NCBI RefSeq assembly: GCF_003670115.1
Contig: NZ_QQTY01000004.1
Location: 372,001-436,000 of the forward strand
DNA from: Natronorubrum halophilum
Lineage (GTDB): Archaea > Halobacteriota > Halobacteria > Halobacteriales > Natrialbaceae
Reading direction: 5' to 3'
DNA length: 64,000 nt
The position numbers and the translations under genes were made by a program. Shown in pieces: positions 18,195 to 27,635 of the stretch. Each line of letters opens with the position of its first letter. The stretch's first letter is position 1. The notes beneath the pieces were generated by a model, which worked only from the letters and a program-made list of their open reading frames with translations, was not told where the DNA came from and made no database searches.

Positions 18195-20899
18195 GCATAG
18201 ATACGAACGACACCGACGCAGTTTCGAACGAAGAGAAAGACAAGGTACTCGAGGAAGTCGAGCGACGCCGAACGCTTCAGGGCCCCGCGGTCGTTCTCGT
18301 CTCCCTGATCGGCATCACGTTTTCGGCGTTCCAGCTGTGGATCGCCGCCCGCGGCCGCCAGATCGGCGCGACGCTACCTATGCTCGGCGAGTTCGAGATC
18401 GTCTCGCTACAACAGCTTCAGGTCAACGCGATTCACGTCACGTTCGCGCTGATACTCGCGTTCCTGTTGTTCCCGGGCAGCGAAGGCGACGGATTCGTCG
18501 CGAGGCGACTGAGTCGGATCCCGTCGGCCGTTCGCGACCGCTTCGGCACCGATCACACCCTCTCGAGGGCGACGACGCGGCTCGCAGACGGCGTCCGCTG
18601 GGCGGCCGTCGACCCCTCGCGGGATCGAATCACGCCAGTCGATGGCCTGCTGATCGTCCTGTCGCTCTGGCCCGCGTACTACATCACCACCGAGTTCGAC
18701 GAGGAGATTCAGTCGATCCCGATCACCGGCCTCGAGAACGCGCGGGCGGTCCACGAGGTGTATCCGTGGCTCGAACCGGTCGCGTCGCCGCTCGTGTCGC
18801 TCGGAATTCCGCTCGATTTCTCCCTCGCGTACTTCCTCGGCGCACTCGGCATCCTGCTGGTGCTCGAGGCGACCAGACGGACGCTCGGCGTCGTCCTCAT
18901 GGGGCTGGTCGCGTCGTTCATCGTCTACGCTCGGTGGGGCTACCTCATCCCGAGGAACTCGGTCGTCGGAGCGTTGTCGATTCAGCCCACCTCCTGGGAC
19001 AGCATCGTCGAAAACCTCTGGTACACGGTCGAGGCGGGGGTGTTCAGCACGCCCGTCAGCGTCAGCGTGCGGTACATATACATCTTCATCCTCTTCGGCG
19101 CGTTTCTCGAGATGAGCGGTGCCGGCAAGTGGTTCATCGACCTCGCGTACGCGCTCACCGGGACCCGGAAGGGCGGACCCGCCAAAGCGAGCACCGTCTC
19201 GAGCGGCTTCATGGGGATGCTCTCGGGGTCGTCGATCGCCAACACGGTGACGACCGGGGCGTTCACGATCCCGCTGATGAAGCGTTCGGGCTACTCCCCC
19301 TCGTTCTCCGGGGCCGTCGAGGCGTCGGCCTCCTCGGGCGGCCAGATCCTTCCGCCGGTGATGGGTGCGGCCGCCTTCCTGATCATGGAGTTCACGGGAA
19401 CGCCGTACCCGGACGTGATCGTGGCGGCCACCCTGCCCGCCATCGCGTTCTTCTTCGGCATGTGGGTGATGGTCCACTTCGAGGCGGTGGAAGGCGGGAT
19501 CGGCGGCCTCCCGCGCTCGGAACTTCCCGACGTATCCACGGCCCTCCGCACCGGCTGGTTCTATCTGGTGCCGCTCGTCCTGCTGGTCTACTTCCTGGTC
19601 GTCGCTCGCTTCTCGGTCAACCGCTCGGGCTGGTACACGATCGTCGTCATCGTCGCACTGATCGCGGTCGTGGCCGCGTACAACGAGCGAACGCGCCTCC
19701 CGTTGCTGGGATCGATCGCCGCGCTCTACCTCGCCCAGGTCGCGGCCTTCGCGACGTACGGTACCGGTCTTGGCGACGCGATTCGAGGAGCGGCCGGCCT
19801 CGAGTCGACGACCGCGGCCTACTCGCTCGGCGGCGCGGCGACCGCGGCGGCGTCGGATCTCGGCCTGATCGCGATCCTCGTCGGCCTCGCGTTCGTCCTC
19901 GTCCAGCCGCGGGGAGACTCGCCGCTGCTCGAACTCGACGAGGCGGTCGACGACTCCGCGAGCAAAACGGCGACGATTATCGGTCGACCCGCGCTCGCTC
20001 GAAACACCGGCTACCGGTTCGGCACGTTCGTCCTGAAATCGATGGACTCCGGTGCGAAGACCGCGACGACGGTCGTCGTCGCCGTCGCCGCCGCGGGCGT
20101 CGTTCCGGGCGTCATCAGCGTCACCGGACTCGGGCCGAACCTCGCGGCGCTCATTAACACCGTTAGCGGGAACTCCGTGTTGCTCCTGCTCGGCCTGACG
20201 GGCGTCGCGTCGATCATCTTCGGGATGGGGATGCCCACCACCGCGATGTACATCATCCTGATCGCGATGCTCGGCGGCCCGATCGAGGACATCGGCGTCT
20301 GGGTGGTCGCCGCACACCTCTTCGTCCTCTACTTCGGCCTGATGGCGGACGTCACGCCGCCCGTCGCCGTCGCCGCCTTCGCCGGTGCGGGGGTCGCGAA
20401 GGCCGACGAGATCAAGACCGCGACCACCGCGTTCCTCCTCTCGCTGAACAAGATCCTCGTCCCCTTCGCCTTCATCTTCTCGCCGGGCATCGTGCTCGCG
20501 CGGGAAGTCGACGGCGAGTGGGGCCTCATCGGCTGGAGCGACGTGGCGGACGTCGGCTTCTTCCTGCCCGAGGTAGTCGTCCCCGTCGTCGGAATGTTCG
20601 TCGGAGTCTACGCACTCGGTGTCACGATCATCGGCCACCAGTACTCGGCGGTCGGCTCCGGTCGGCGCGCGCTGTACGCCGTCGCCTCGATCCTGCTGAT
20701 GGTCCCAGAGATACCCCTGCTCGTCTGCGAGAACGCACTCGCGTTGGTCGGGATGTCCGTCGGCCTGACCGGCTTCTCGGTGACGTTCCCGCTGCGAGTC
20801 ATCGGCTTGGCGATTCTCGTCGCGCTGTCGTATCGCAACCACTCCCGCCTGCCGAGCAAAAGCGCCGAGACGTCGACGCCCGCGGCGGGCGACGTCTGA
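18191..20899 (+). CDS. TRAP transporter fused permease (4TM/12TM, DctQM-type)
   Basis: A 902-residue membrane protein combining the small (4TM) and large (12TM) TRAP permease subunits, the form found with TAXI receptors. It uses an ion gradient to import the solute captured by the receptor. Typical large-subunit segments are FGAFLEMSGAGKWFIDLAYA, GMLSGSSIANTVTTGAFTIP, ASSGGQILPPVMGAAAFL and, in the second half, FGMGMPTTAMYII with GLMADVTPPVAVAAFAGAG. The N-terminal ~30 residues are charged and cytoplasmic. A T-rich run follows the stop. Confidence 0.95.
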   Translation: MSIDTNDTDAVSNEEKDKVLEEVERRRTLQGPAVVLVSLIGITFSAFQLWIAARGRQIGATLPMLGEFEIVSLQQLQVNAIHVTFALILAFLLFPGSEGDGFVARRLSRIPSAVRDRFGTDHTLSRATTRLADGVRWAAVDPSRDRITPVDGLLIVLSLWPAYYITTEFDEEIQSIPITGLENARAVHEVYPWLEPVASPLVSLGIPLDFSLAYFLGALGILLVLEATRRTLGVVLMGLVASFIVYARWGYLIPRNSVVGALSIQPTSWDSIVENLWYTVEAGVFSTPVSVSVRYIYIFILFGAFLEMSGAGKWFIDLAYALTGTRKGGPAKASTVSSGFMGMLSGSSIANTVTTGAFTIPLMKRSGYSPSFSGAVEASASSGGQILPPVMGAAAFLIMEFTGTPYPDVIVAATLPAIAFFFGMWVMVHFEAVEGGIGGLPRSELPDVSTALRTGWFYLVPLVLLVYFLVVARFSVNRSGWYTIVVIVALIAVVAAYNERTRLPLLGSIAALYLAQVAAFATYGTGLGDAIRGAAGLESTTAAYSLGGAATAAASDLGLIAILVGLAFVLVQPRGDSPLLELDEAVDDSASKTATIIGRPALARNTGYRFGTFVLKSMDSGAKTATTVVVAVAAAGVVPGVISVTGLGPNLAALINTVSGNSVLLLLGLTGVASIIFGMGMPTTAMYIILIAMLGGPIEDIGVWVVAAHLFVLYFGLMADVTPPVAVAAFAGAGVAKADEIKTATTAFLLSLNKILVPFAFIFSPGIVLAREVDGEWGLIGWSDVADVGFFLPEVVVPVVGMFVGVYALGVTIIGHQYSAVGSGRRALYAVASILLMVPEIPLLVCENALALVGMSVGLTGFSVTFPLRVIGLAILVALSYRNHSRLPSKSAETSTPAAGDV

Positions 20900-20927
20900 C
20901 GACGGTTCGTTCTCGATCGACCGGTTG

Positions 20928-20941
20928 ATTTTTTAAATACG
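20928..20941 (+). terminator. T-rich run after the TRAP operon
   Basis: GATTTTTTAAATA about 30 bases after the permease stop, the likely end of the operon transcript. Confidence 0.4.
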
Positions 20942-21038
20942 ATCGGTGTGAGATGACTCGTGAGTGCGTACGGCTCAGCGTCCACTGCCGGTGAACGCGG
21001 CGGCGGCTCGGTGACGGCGTTTCGGACGATCGTCACCG

Positions 21039-21239
21039 CTACAGCGGCGCACTTCCCGCCGGGCTCGTAGCGACGGCTGCGGCGGTAACGGACGGTACCC
21101 CAACCACACCTGCAACCGCGTACGAGTCGTCATCGTCCGGCGTCCGTCGAACGGAGGCGACGCGTTCGTCGTCCGGCGAGAGCTGCGGCTCCGATACCCG
21201 TCGCAGATCGTCGTACTCGGTCGCAGTACTGGCGTTCAC
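21039..21239 (-). pseudogene. Decayed copy of the S9 peptidase 5' end
   Basis: A 66-codon open frame begins at a GTG and reads YDDLRRVSEPQLSPDDERV then RRTPDDDDSYA. This closely matches residues ~7-42 of the intact S9 peptidase (YHDLCHVDDPQLSPGDERV, RRTPDDDDSYA). After the Tyr-Ala the match ends and the frame runs through Ala/Val-rich sequence to a stop. At the DNA level 21117-21190 matches 16357-16430 with six differences, including 26 identical bases in a row. It is on the same strand as the parent gene and lies just past the TRAP operon. Confidence 0.75.
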
Positions 21240-21414
21240 GTACGCTGTTTCCGGGAGAAGCGTAACAGGCGTTCGCGTTCCGGTACGTCGTACGGGAAGA
21301 AAGCCTCGGAGTCAGGTTGGCGGTGGAATGACAGATCGGAAGTGCGGAGGGGGTCACAACGAAGAGTGCTCGAGGAAACGGTCGAGTGTACCGGCCCCTG
21401 ATTCGGAAACCGAC

Positions 21415-22791
21415 TCAGAGTTCAGTGAACACCGCATCGGCAGCATCGAGATACGACTCGAGGTGGGACTCGTCGTGAGCGGCCGAGAGGTGGTGGCGCT
21501 TGTACGGGTTCGGCGTGAAGAAGTGGCCGCGCTCGCGCATGCCCGCCGCGAACGCGCGGAAGCGCTCCTCGTCGAGTCCGAGCACGTCCTCGTAGTCACG
21601 GGGTTCACCGTCCACGCCGAACTGAACGGTGAAAATGCTCCGGTGGCCGACGATCCGTCCGTCGATGCCGTGGTCCTCGAGTAGGTCGGTCAGTCCCTCG
21701 CGGTAGCGATCGCCGAGATCGGTCAGATACGCCTGGATATCCTCGGCGACGATGGTATCGACGGTCTCACGTGCAGCGGCCAGTCCCGGGAGACTGCCCG
21801 AGTACGTCCCGCTGATGACAACGCCGGACTCGTTGTCCCCGCCCGCCTGAGCGAGCAAGTCCGATCGGCCGCCGACGGCCGCCACGGGATAGCCGTTGCC
21901 CAGGGCCTTCGCGACGCACGTGAGATCGGGCGTAACGTCGACCTCGCCCTGCACGCCGTGTGGCGAGTGACGGAAGCCGCTGATGACCTCGTCGAAGATC
22001 AACGGGACGTCGTGTACCGCGGTCGCCTCGCGTAGCGTTTCGAGAAACTCAGTTCGCGGGAGCAGACAGCCGACGGAGTGGGGAACGGGCTCGAGGATGA
22101 CCGCCGCGAGGTCGTCGCCGTGGTCGCGGACGATCGCCTCGACCGTGTCGGGATCGTTGAACGGAGCGACCAGCGTGTTCTCGACGGCCGCTGAGAGCAT
22201 GCCGTCGGACTCGGGATAGCGCTCGCCGACGCGGTCGACGGGCGGGTAGACGCTGACGTCGACGTAGTCGTGCCACCCGTGGTAACACCCCTCGAACTTC
22301 AGTATTTTCTCGTTACCGGTGGCGGCTCGCGCGAGTCGGATCGCATGATACGTCGCCTCGCTGCCGCTGTTGCAGAAATTTACCATCTCGACGCTGGGCA
22401 AGAGATCGACGAGGCGTTCGGCCACCTCGACCTCGAGAGGTGCCGTGCCCGCCCCGTACAAGACGCCGTCGTCGATCGCCGCTCGAGCCGCCGCGTCGAC
22501 ATCCTCGTGGGCGTGGCCGAGAACGATCGGTCCGAACCCGAGGTGGTAGTCGGTGTACTGCTCACCGGCGACGGTCGTCAGCGTGGCGCCCGACGCCGAC
22601 TCGAAGGCGACGTCACCCGTGTCGTACGCCTGCGCCCGCAGCCCCGTCTGTGCGCCGCCAGGGATGATTTCGCGTGCCCGATCGACGATCGATTCGTTTC
22701 GGTCTGCGTTCGTCGCGGAATCATCTTCGACGTCCTCCGCACAACCGGCATCGTGGGATTCCGTCCGCTCGAGATCGGTCACGGTGCCCAC
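21415..22791 (-). CDS. Class III aminotransferase (glutamate-1-semialdehyde aminomutase-like)
   Basis: A 458-residue PLP enzyme of aminotransferase class III. Landmarks: NFCNSGSEATYHAIRLARA, the FEGCYHGWHD loop, LIFDEVISGFRHSPHG with the PLP-ring Asp, and the Schiff-base Lys in CVAKALGNGYPVAAVGG. It resembles GSA aminomutase but carries a ~40-residue acidic N-terminal extension, and the neighbouring amino-acid symporter suggests catabolism of an amino acid or amine instead of heme synthesis. The start is uncertain: GTG at 22791 or 22782. Confidence 0.85.
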   Translation of the reverse strand: MGTVTDLERTESHDAGCAEDVEDDSATNADRNESIVDRAREIIPGGAQTGLRAQAYDTGDVAFESASGATLTTVAGEQYTDYHLGFGPIVLGHAHEDVDAAARAAIDDGVLYGAGTAPLEVEVAERLVDLLPSVEMVNFCNSGSEATYHAIRLARAATGNEKILKFEGCYHGWHDYVDVSVYPPVDRVGERYPESDGMLSAAVENTLVAPFNDPDTVEAIVRDHGDDLAAVILEPVPHSVGCLLPRTEFLETLREATAVHDVPLIFDEVISGFRHSPHGVQGEVDVTPDLTCVAKALGNGYPVAAVGGRSDLLAQAGGDNESGVVISGTYSGSLPGLAAARETVDTIVAEDIQAYLTDLGDRYREGLTDLLEDHGIDGRIVGHRSIFTVQFGVDGEPRDYEDVLGLDEERFRAFAAGMRERGHFFTPNPYKRHHLSAAHDESHLESYLDAADAVFTEL

Positions 22792-23119
22792 CCCGACGAC
22801 GGTACCCTCCCGACCACGGTTGCCGGTCCCGATTTGTCGGTGACGGGTCGAGGAGGTGAGCAGGTGGTCACGCCCGTCCGAGCGGATTCACTCGTTCCCA
22901 CCCTACGGGCGGTGCCATCGATCCAACTCGATCGGACAGGATCGCTTTTCGGTAATCGGGACCCCCATCCACCCCCGGTTTGCCCGCTCGAGTCGCACGA
23001 GGATGTGAACCCAGACGGCCTCGTTCGTACGGCTTCAGGGCCGTATCCGTCGAGTGAATTCACGGTCGAGGTCGCGAGTGTTCGCGTATGCTGTCTCATT
23101 GTGTCGGGATAGTGGGTAC
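22792..23119. other. Intergenic region between the aminotransferase and symporter genes
   Basis: About 330 bases upstream of the aminotransferase. No gene or clear repeat seen; the promoter could not be pinned down. Confidence 0.5.
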
Positions 23120-24442
23120 TCAGTCGTCGTTCGTCATGCTAGCGGCCTCCTCACCGAACTCGGCGGGCGCGTCAGCCCATACGCCGGACGTAAGGTCGAT
23201 CGCGTCGTTCCACTTCGCAACGACCGTCGTGACCGCCAGATCGCCGGCGATATTGTTCATCGTACGGAGGCGGTCGAGAAGCGGATCGATGCCCGCGATC
23301 ATCCCGATCACCTCGAGCGGGAGTCCGACCTGGGTCAACACCGCGGCCATCATGACCAGACTCGCGCTGGGAACGCCCGCAGTGCCGATGCTCATGAGGA
23401 GCGCGGTCAGCAGGATGGTGAGCTGTTCGACCAGCGTGAGTGAAACGCCGGCAATGTTCGCCGCGAAGATGGCGACGATGCCGAGATACATCGCCGTCCC
23501 GTCCATGTTGATCGTGGCCCCCAGCGGGAGCGAGAAGCCGTATACGCGTTCTTTGACGCGGAGATTCTCGTCGGCGTCCGACATCGAGATGGGGAGCGTC
23601 GCGGTGGACGACCGGATGCTGAGTGCCGTAATGAGCGCCTCCTTGATGCCACGCAGGAAGGCGACGGGTGACACGCCGACCGCACCCCGAACGATGATCA
23701 GGAGGTAGACCAGCGTGATCTGGAGTCCGACGGCGATCGCGAGCGTCATCGAGAGGGAGAAATACGCTCCGACGGCCTGGACGCCGACCTCTCCGAACAG
23801 CGCCGCCATCAGCGCGAACACGCCGAGGACGCCGAATTCCATGATCCCCCAGACGATTTTGAACATAACCTCCGCGCCGGCATCGACCACGTCGAAGATG
23901 GTATCGATACCGTTTCGGACGGCCGAGTCGGGTTCGACTTCCGCTCGAACCATCGTCATTCCGAGGCCGAAGGCGAGCGTGAAGAAGATGATCGCGAGGA
24001 TGTTCCCCTCCGCCATCGCAGCGATGGGGTTCTCGGGGACGATGTTGAACACCTGATCCGTCAGGGACGGCGTCTGTTCGGTCTGGACCTCCGTCTGCTC
24101 TAAGGTCATTCCCGTCCCGGGATTGATGAGGTTGCTAACGCCGAGTCCCATCCCGATGGCGACGGCCGTCGTGGCGAGATACAGGAGCACGACCTGTCCG
24201 CCGATCCGCCCCAGGTTTTTCGGGGTCAGTTCCCGCGTCGCCATCAGCAGCGTGAAAACGATGATCGGAACGATGATCATCTCGAGCAATCGGACGAACA
24301 GATCACCGATCGGCTGGAGCGACATCGCCGGCCGTCCGACAGCCAACCCGACGAGGGCGCCGAGAACGAACGCTATTCCGATCCGATAGACGATCGGGAC
24401 CGATCGATATTGTCTCCATGCTGAGGTGAATGGGCTAGCCAT
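23120..24442 (-). CDS. Dicarboxylate/amino acid:cation symporter (DAACS, GltP/DctA type)
   Basis: A 440-residue secondary transporter of the sodium:dicarboxylate symporter family, the GltPh fold. Visible signatures: the serine-rich hairpin RSSTATLPISMSDA, the INMDGTAMYLGIVAIFAA helix corresponding to the NMDGT cation/substrate motif, and GTAGVPSASLVMMAAVL in hairpin 2. It should import glutamate, aspartate or C4-dicarboxylates with Na+ or H+. Start ATG at 24440-24442. It reads towards the aminotransferase on the same strand, which may process the imported amino acid. Confidence 0.94.
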   Translation of the reverse strand: MASPFTSAWRQYRSVPIVYRIGIAFVLGALVGLAVGRPAMSLQPIGDLFVRLLEMIIVPIIVFTLLMATRELTPKNLGRIGGQVVLLYLATTAVAIGMGLGVSNLINPGTGMTLEQTEVQTEQTPSLTDQVFNIVPENPIAAMAEGNILAIIFFTLAFGLGMTMVRAEVEPDSAVRNGIDTIFDVVDAGAEVMFKIVWGIMEFGVLGVFALMAALFGEVGVQAVGAYFSLSMTLAIAVGLQITLVYLLIIVRGAVGVSPVAFLRGIKEALITALSIRSSTATLPISMSDADENLRVKERVYGFSLPLGATINMDGTAMYLGIVAIFAANIAGVSLTLVEQLTILLTALLMSIGTAGVPSASLVMMAAVLTQVGLPLEVIGMIAGIDPLLDRLRTMNNIAGDLAVTTVVAKWNDAIDLTSGVWADAPAEFGEEAASMTNDD

Positions 24443-24745
24443 ACTCTCATGTGATACGCTTTTGAAATTAGGTGATAATACTTCCGGAGTACAGACCTAC
24501 ATGTCTATTCGCTATCTGTAGGACACTGCTGTCGTAGCAACTACAAGTTACCGCACACCTGATCGCACAGCTATCGGGCGATCAGTGTGTGGAAGGGTGG
24601 AGTTGTTTCTGTCAAATGAATTGATGTTGGGAAGTGATCGTCATGCCGCCGTATCACAACCGCGCCCGCCTGTCGGACGAGCAGTCGGGGCCGGAAGCGT
24701 CGCCAGCGATCGAGGTCTGCGGACGAGTTCCGAATTAGTTGTGTT
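24443..24745. other. Intergenic region between divergent genes
   Basis: AT-richer promoter area upstream of the symporter and of the membrane gene at 24774. No gene seen. Confidence 0.5.
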
Positions 24746-24753
24746 TTTAACAC
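24746..24753 (+). promoter_or_regulatory. TATA-like element before the gene at 24774
   Basis: GTTTTTAA about 25 bases before the GTG start; the spacing fits a leaderless mRNA and supports the GTG. Confidence 0.4.
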
Positions 24754-24773
24754 ATCCGGCCGTACAATAGCTC

Positions 24774-25646
24774 GTGACTGGCAACAATTTGGTCGCCCCA
24801 CACGCGTCCGGCGACCGCGATAGTGGCGCTCCGGACACGGCGTTTCAGGTCATCGTTGCCATCTACAGCGGTGCGCTCCTCGCGGGACTTGCGACGATAG
24901 CAGCCACGTTGACAGGTGCCGTTCCAGCCGGTTCGCCACTCCTGGGCGCTCTCACGACCACGTACGCGGTTGGTTTCGTGATCGGCACTGTCGCTGGAGT
25001 CGCCCTCTCGAGCGTCGACCCGCACCTTCCGCGTCGGCTCGGGCGCACCCCGCTTCGACGGCTGGCGCTTGTCGCCCCAGCGGTCTTCTTCGTCGGTGTC
25101 TGGCTCGCGCCGCTCGAGGCCACCGTCGACGTCGTCGCGGTCTGGTCGACGATCGCCGTGTTGGCGACGGGGTACGTCCTCTCGCAACTGGCGGGCAATC
25201 GGTACGTCGACACTGTCACTCCCGGCGACCCCGAGGAGACGTGGCGGTGGGACCCGCCCGGCTCCGTCCGACTCGACGCCGCCCTCTTCGCGCTGTACGC
25301 GGTACTCGGAGCGGGCAACGCGGCCAGCGGGAACTGGCTGCAAGCGCTGGTGTGGCTGACGGTCGGCGCCGCCTGGATCGCGAACAGTCTCGCCGAAGGT
25401 CGGTGGTCGTTCGGTCCGAGGCGCACTCGCTGCGAAGTTCAGTTCTACGACGCCGGCCTCGTCAAACGACGACCGTACACGCGGTCGTTCGTCCCGTGGG
25501 ACGAGATCACCCACGCCCGCTTGCGCGACGGCGAACTCGTCCTCGATCGCGGCCTCCGCGACGTGCGCTTCGACCGCGACGAACTCGAGGATCCCGAAGC
25601 CGTTCTCGAGGCCGTCGATCGGCGGCTGGCCCGGAACCGATCGTAA
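24774..25646 (+). CDS. Haloarchaeal membrane protein with C-terminal PH-like domain
   Basis: 290 residues from a GTG start. Six or so membrane helices: AIYSGALLAGLATIAATL, TTYAVGFVIGTVAGVAL, LALVAPAVFFVGVWLAP, VWSTIAVLATGYVLSQLA and two near residues 165-200. They are followed by a ~85-residue soluble domain that begins WSFGPRRTRCEVQFYDAGLV and has YTRSFVPWDEITHARLRDGELVL, a bacterial-PH-like pattern. No function known. It converges with the IMPACT-family gene, 19 bases apart. Confidence 0.8.
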   Translation: MTGNNLVAPHASGDRDSGAPDTAFQVIVAIYSGALLAGLATIAATLTGAVPAGSPLLGALTTTYAVGFVIGTVAGVALSSVDPHLPRRLGRTPLRRLALVAPAVFFVGVWLAPLEATVDVVAVWSTIAVLATGYVLSQLAGNRYVDTVTPGDPEETWRWDPPGSVRLDAALFALYAVLGAGNAASGNWLQALVWLTVGAAWIANSLAEGRWSFGPRRTRCEVQFYDAGLVKRRPYTRSFVPWDEITHARLRDGELVLDRGLRDVRFDRDELEDPEAVLEAVDRRLARNRS

Positions 25647-25665
25647 CGGATCCGTATCGAACGGA

Positions 25666-26286
25666 TCACTCGAGGTCGACCCGGCCGCTCGTCGCGCTCC
25701 GGAGTCGATCTCGAAACGCGTCGGCCTCCTCGAGCGGCACCCGGACGACGAACGAAACCGTCGCCTGATAGTCGGCCTCGAACTCGTAGCCCTCGCTCTC
25801 GAGGATGCCGCGGACGGTTCCCGAGTCGTCGTACTCGACGGTGATCGAGACGGACTCGTGGGGCCGCTCTTCGACGATGTCCGCGGCGTCGATGGCCGCT
25901 TTGACCGCGCGGGAGTACGCCCGAACGAGGCCGCCGACGCCGAGGTTCGTCCCTCCGTAGTAGCGAGTGACGACGACCGCGCAGTTCTCGATCTCCCGTT
26001 GAGCCATCACGTTCAGCGCCGGCTTGCCCGCGGAGCCGGAGGGCTCGCCGTCGTCGCTCGAGTACTCGCGGAGGAACTGGCTCTCCCGCTCGCTCTCGTC
26101 GCCGGTCCGCACCCGATAGGCGGGGACGTTGTGGGTGGCGTCCGCGTACTCCTCGCCGACGGCGTCGATGAACGCCTCGGCAGCTTCGACGGACTCGACG
26201 GGCCGAACGTGTCCGATAAACTCCGATCCCTGCACGACGAAGTCGGCGGTCGCCGGCCCCGCGACGGTGCGGTACGTTCGGCTCAC
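25666..26286 (-). CDS. IMPACT/YigZ family protein (UPF0029)
   Basis: A 206-residue protein. The N-terminal ~130 residues form the IMPACT domain, with HNVPAYRVR, DDGEPSGSAGKP and VVVTRYYGGTNLGVGGLVRAY as diagnostic motifs. The C-terminal ~70 residues are the DUF1949-like ferredoxin fold. Bacterial YigZ and eukaryotic IMPACT bind nucleic acids or translation regulators; the archaeal role is not established. Confidence 0.93.
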   Translation of the reverse strand: MSRTYRTVAGPATADFVVQGSEFIGHVRPVESVEAAEAFIDAVGEEYADATHNVPAYRVRTGDESERESQFLREYSSDDGEPSGSAGKPALNVMAQREIENCAVVVTRYYGGTNLGVGGLVRAYSRAVKAAIDAADIVEERPHESVSITVEYDDSGTVRGILESEGYEFEADYQATVSFVVRVPLEEADAFRDRLRSATSGRVDLE

Positions 26287-26507
26287 GGCCGTTCACCGCG
26301 CCCGTGGCGTGCCGGTCGCGCTCTCGAGCCGTCGCTCGACGTCCCGTCGACCATGGGGTCGCTACTTCCGCCGGCGAAAAGAGCCCGTCGGTCCCCCACG
26401 AGCGATCGACGGGTCAGTCCTCGGTGGGAGCCACCATCGCAGCGTTCGTCTCGAGTTAACTCACCGGGACCAGTATGTTCTTACTTCCCACGGTGGTTCG
26501 TGACACC

Positions 26508-26897
26508 ATGGACGACGAAGCTATCGATCCGATGCTCGCCGACGAACTGCTCAGCGCCTGCCGAACGACGGTCGGCGACGAACTGCGCAGTATTACCTAC
26601 TTCACCGAGGACGTCGTCGAGCAGGTGTATCTCCGATCGGACCTCGACAGAACGGCCGATCTCGTCGGCTTCGCCGATCACGAGCGACTCGGCTTTCGCT
26701 CCCAGTCGGCGTACCGGAACACCCAGCTCGGGGAGTACCTCGCGACCGTCCGGCTGTTCGAAAACGGCTACCTCTCGCGCGTGATTCGCGGGCCACACGG
26801 CGTCTGGGTGACGACCGACGAGATGTCGATGGATCGATTTGAGGAACTCACGAGCGCGCTCGAGGCGATCCTCGACGAGGCCGAAAGCGACGACTGA
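26508..26897 (+). CDS. Conserved haloarchaeal protein (DUF7522-like)
   Basis: 129 residues from the ATG at 26508 (MDDEAIDPMLADELLSACRT). A TATA-like TCTTACTT about 28 bases upstream favours this start over the ATG at 26475. Mixed alpha/beta sequence with LRSITYFTEDVVEQVYLRSD, then GFRSQSAYRNTQLGEYLATV and a C-terminal helix. It resembles a family found beside sensory and regulatory genes in Halobacteria. No catalytic motif is seen and function is unknown; the family assignment is from memory. Confidence 0.65.
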   Translation: MDDEAIDPMLADELLSACRTTVGDELRSITYFTEDVVEQVYLRSDLDRTADLVGFADHERLGFRSQSAYRNTQLGEYLATVRLFENGYLSRVIRGPHGVWVTTDEMSMDRFEELTSALEAILDEAESDD

Positions 26898-27011
26898 GAC
26901 CGGCGGCCGTTCCCGGCCGTGGGATTCGCCCCAACGCTGGCGAATCCACCGCGCCGACAGTGATCCGGAACAACGCGTCGCCGGACGCGCTTCGAGAGCC
27001 CACAGTGCGGG

Positions 27012-27515
27012 CTACTGGATCTCGATCTTTCGGACGAACTCGAGGTCGCGAATCGCGGTAAAGACCTCGCCCGAGAGATCCTGATCGGTGATCAGGTAGA
27101 GCTTCGGTTCGTCGGTGAACTCCGGATCCTCGCTGATCGTCTGGCGGATCGAAATTCCGTGATCGGCGAGGGTGCCGGTGACACCGGAGACGATCCCCTT
27201 CTGTTCGGCGTCACCGGGCGTGATCGTGAGCACTGTCAGGTCGAGCACCGGCGCGAGATCCATCAGGCTCGGCACCTGAGAGATGTTCTGGAAGATGCGG
27301 CGCAGTTCCGGATCCTCGAGGATGACGTCGGTCGTCGAGTCGACGACGCGCCGGTCGACGCCGATCTCGCGAGCGATACCCGTGTTCGGAATTTCGATCC
27401 CGCCCGAGACGACCCGGCCGTCGTCGTTGACCGAGAAGCCGCGCTCGAGCAGGAGCCGAATAACCGCCTGCTGGCTCGGCGAGCCCTCGAACTTCTCCAT
27501 GATCTCGTCGAACAT
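27012..27515 (-). CDS. HTH plus ACT-domain amino-acid-binding regulator
   Basis: 167 residues. The N-terminal ~75 form a helix-turn-helix like segment (SQQAVIRLLLERGFSV, NTGIAREIGVDRRVVDSTTD). The C-terminal ~80 form an ACT domain (LTVLTITPGDAEQKGIVSGV, then GISIRQTISEDPEF), the fold that senses amino acids. Proteins of this design in haloarchaea are presumed amino-acid-responsive regulators. It is divergent from the zinc-ribbon gene at 27636. Confidence 0.85.
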   Translation of the reverse strand: MFDEIMEKFEGSPSQQAVIRLLLERGFSVNDDGRVVSGGIEIPNTGIAREIGVDRRVVDSTTDVILEDPELRRIFQNISQVPSLMDLAPVLDLTVLTITPGDAEQKGIVSGVTGTLADHGISIRQTISEDPEFTDEPKLYLITDQDLSGEVFTAIRDLEFVRKIEIQ

Positions 27516-27635
27516 TCGTTATCGTGCGTACGCGTGCCGCGGTATAATGTCCGGTGATTGTCTCCGAGCGGTCGTCGGGTGACCGACACCCCGTCTGACG
27601 GACGATTTTTGAGGGTTCGGTCAGTAGCGCTTCCC

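Noticed and set aside
18407-20842. Minus-strand open frame of about 810 codons inside the TRAP permease
   Set aside because: Antisense to a gene with clear TRAP motifs; translation is charged and repetitive.
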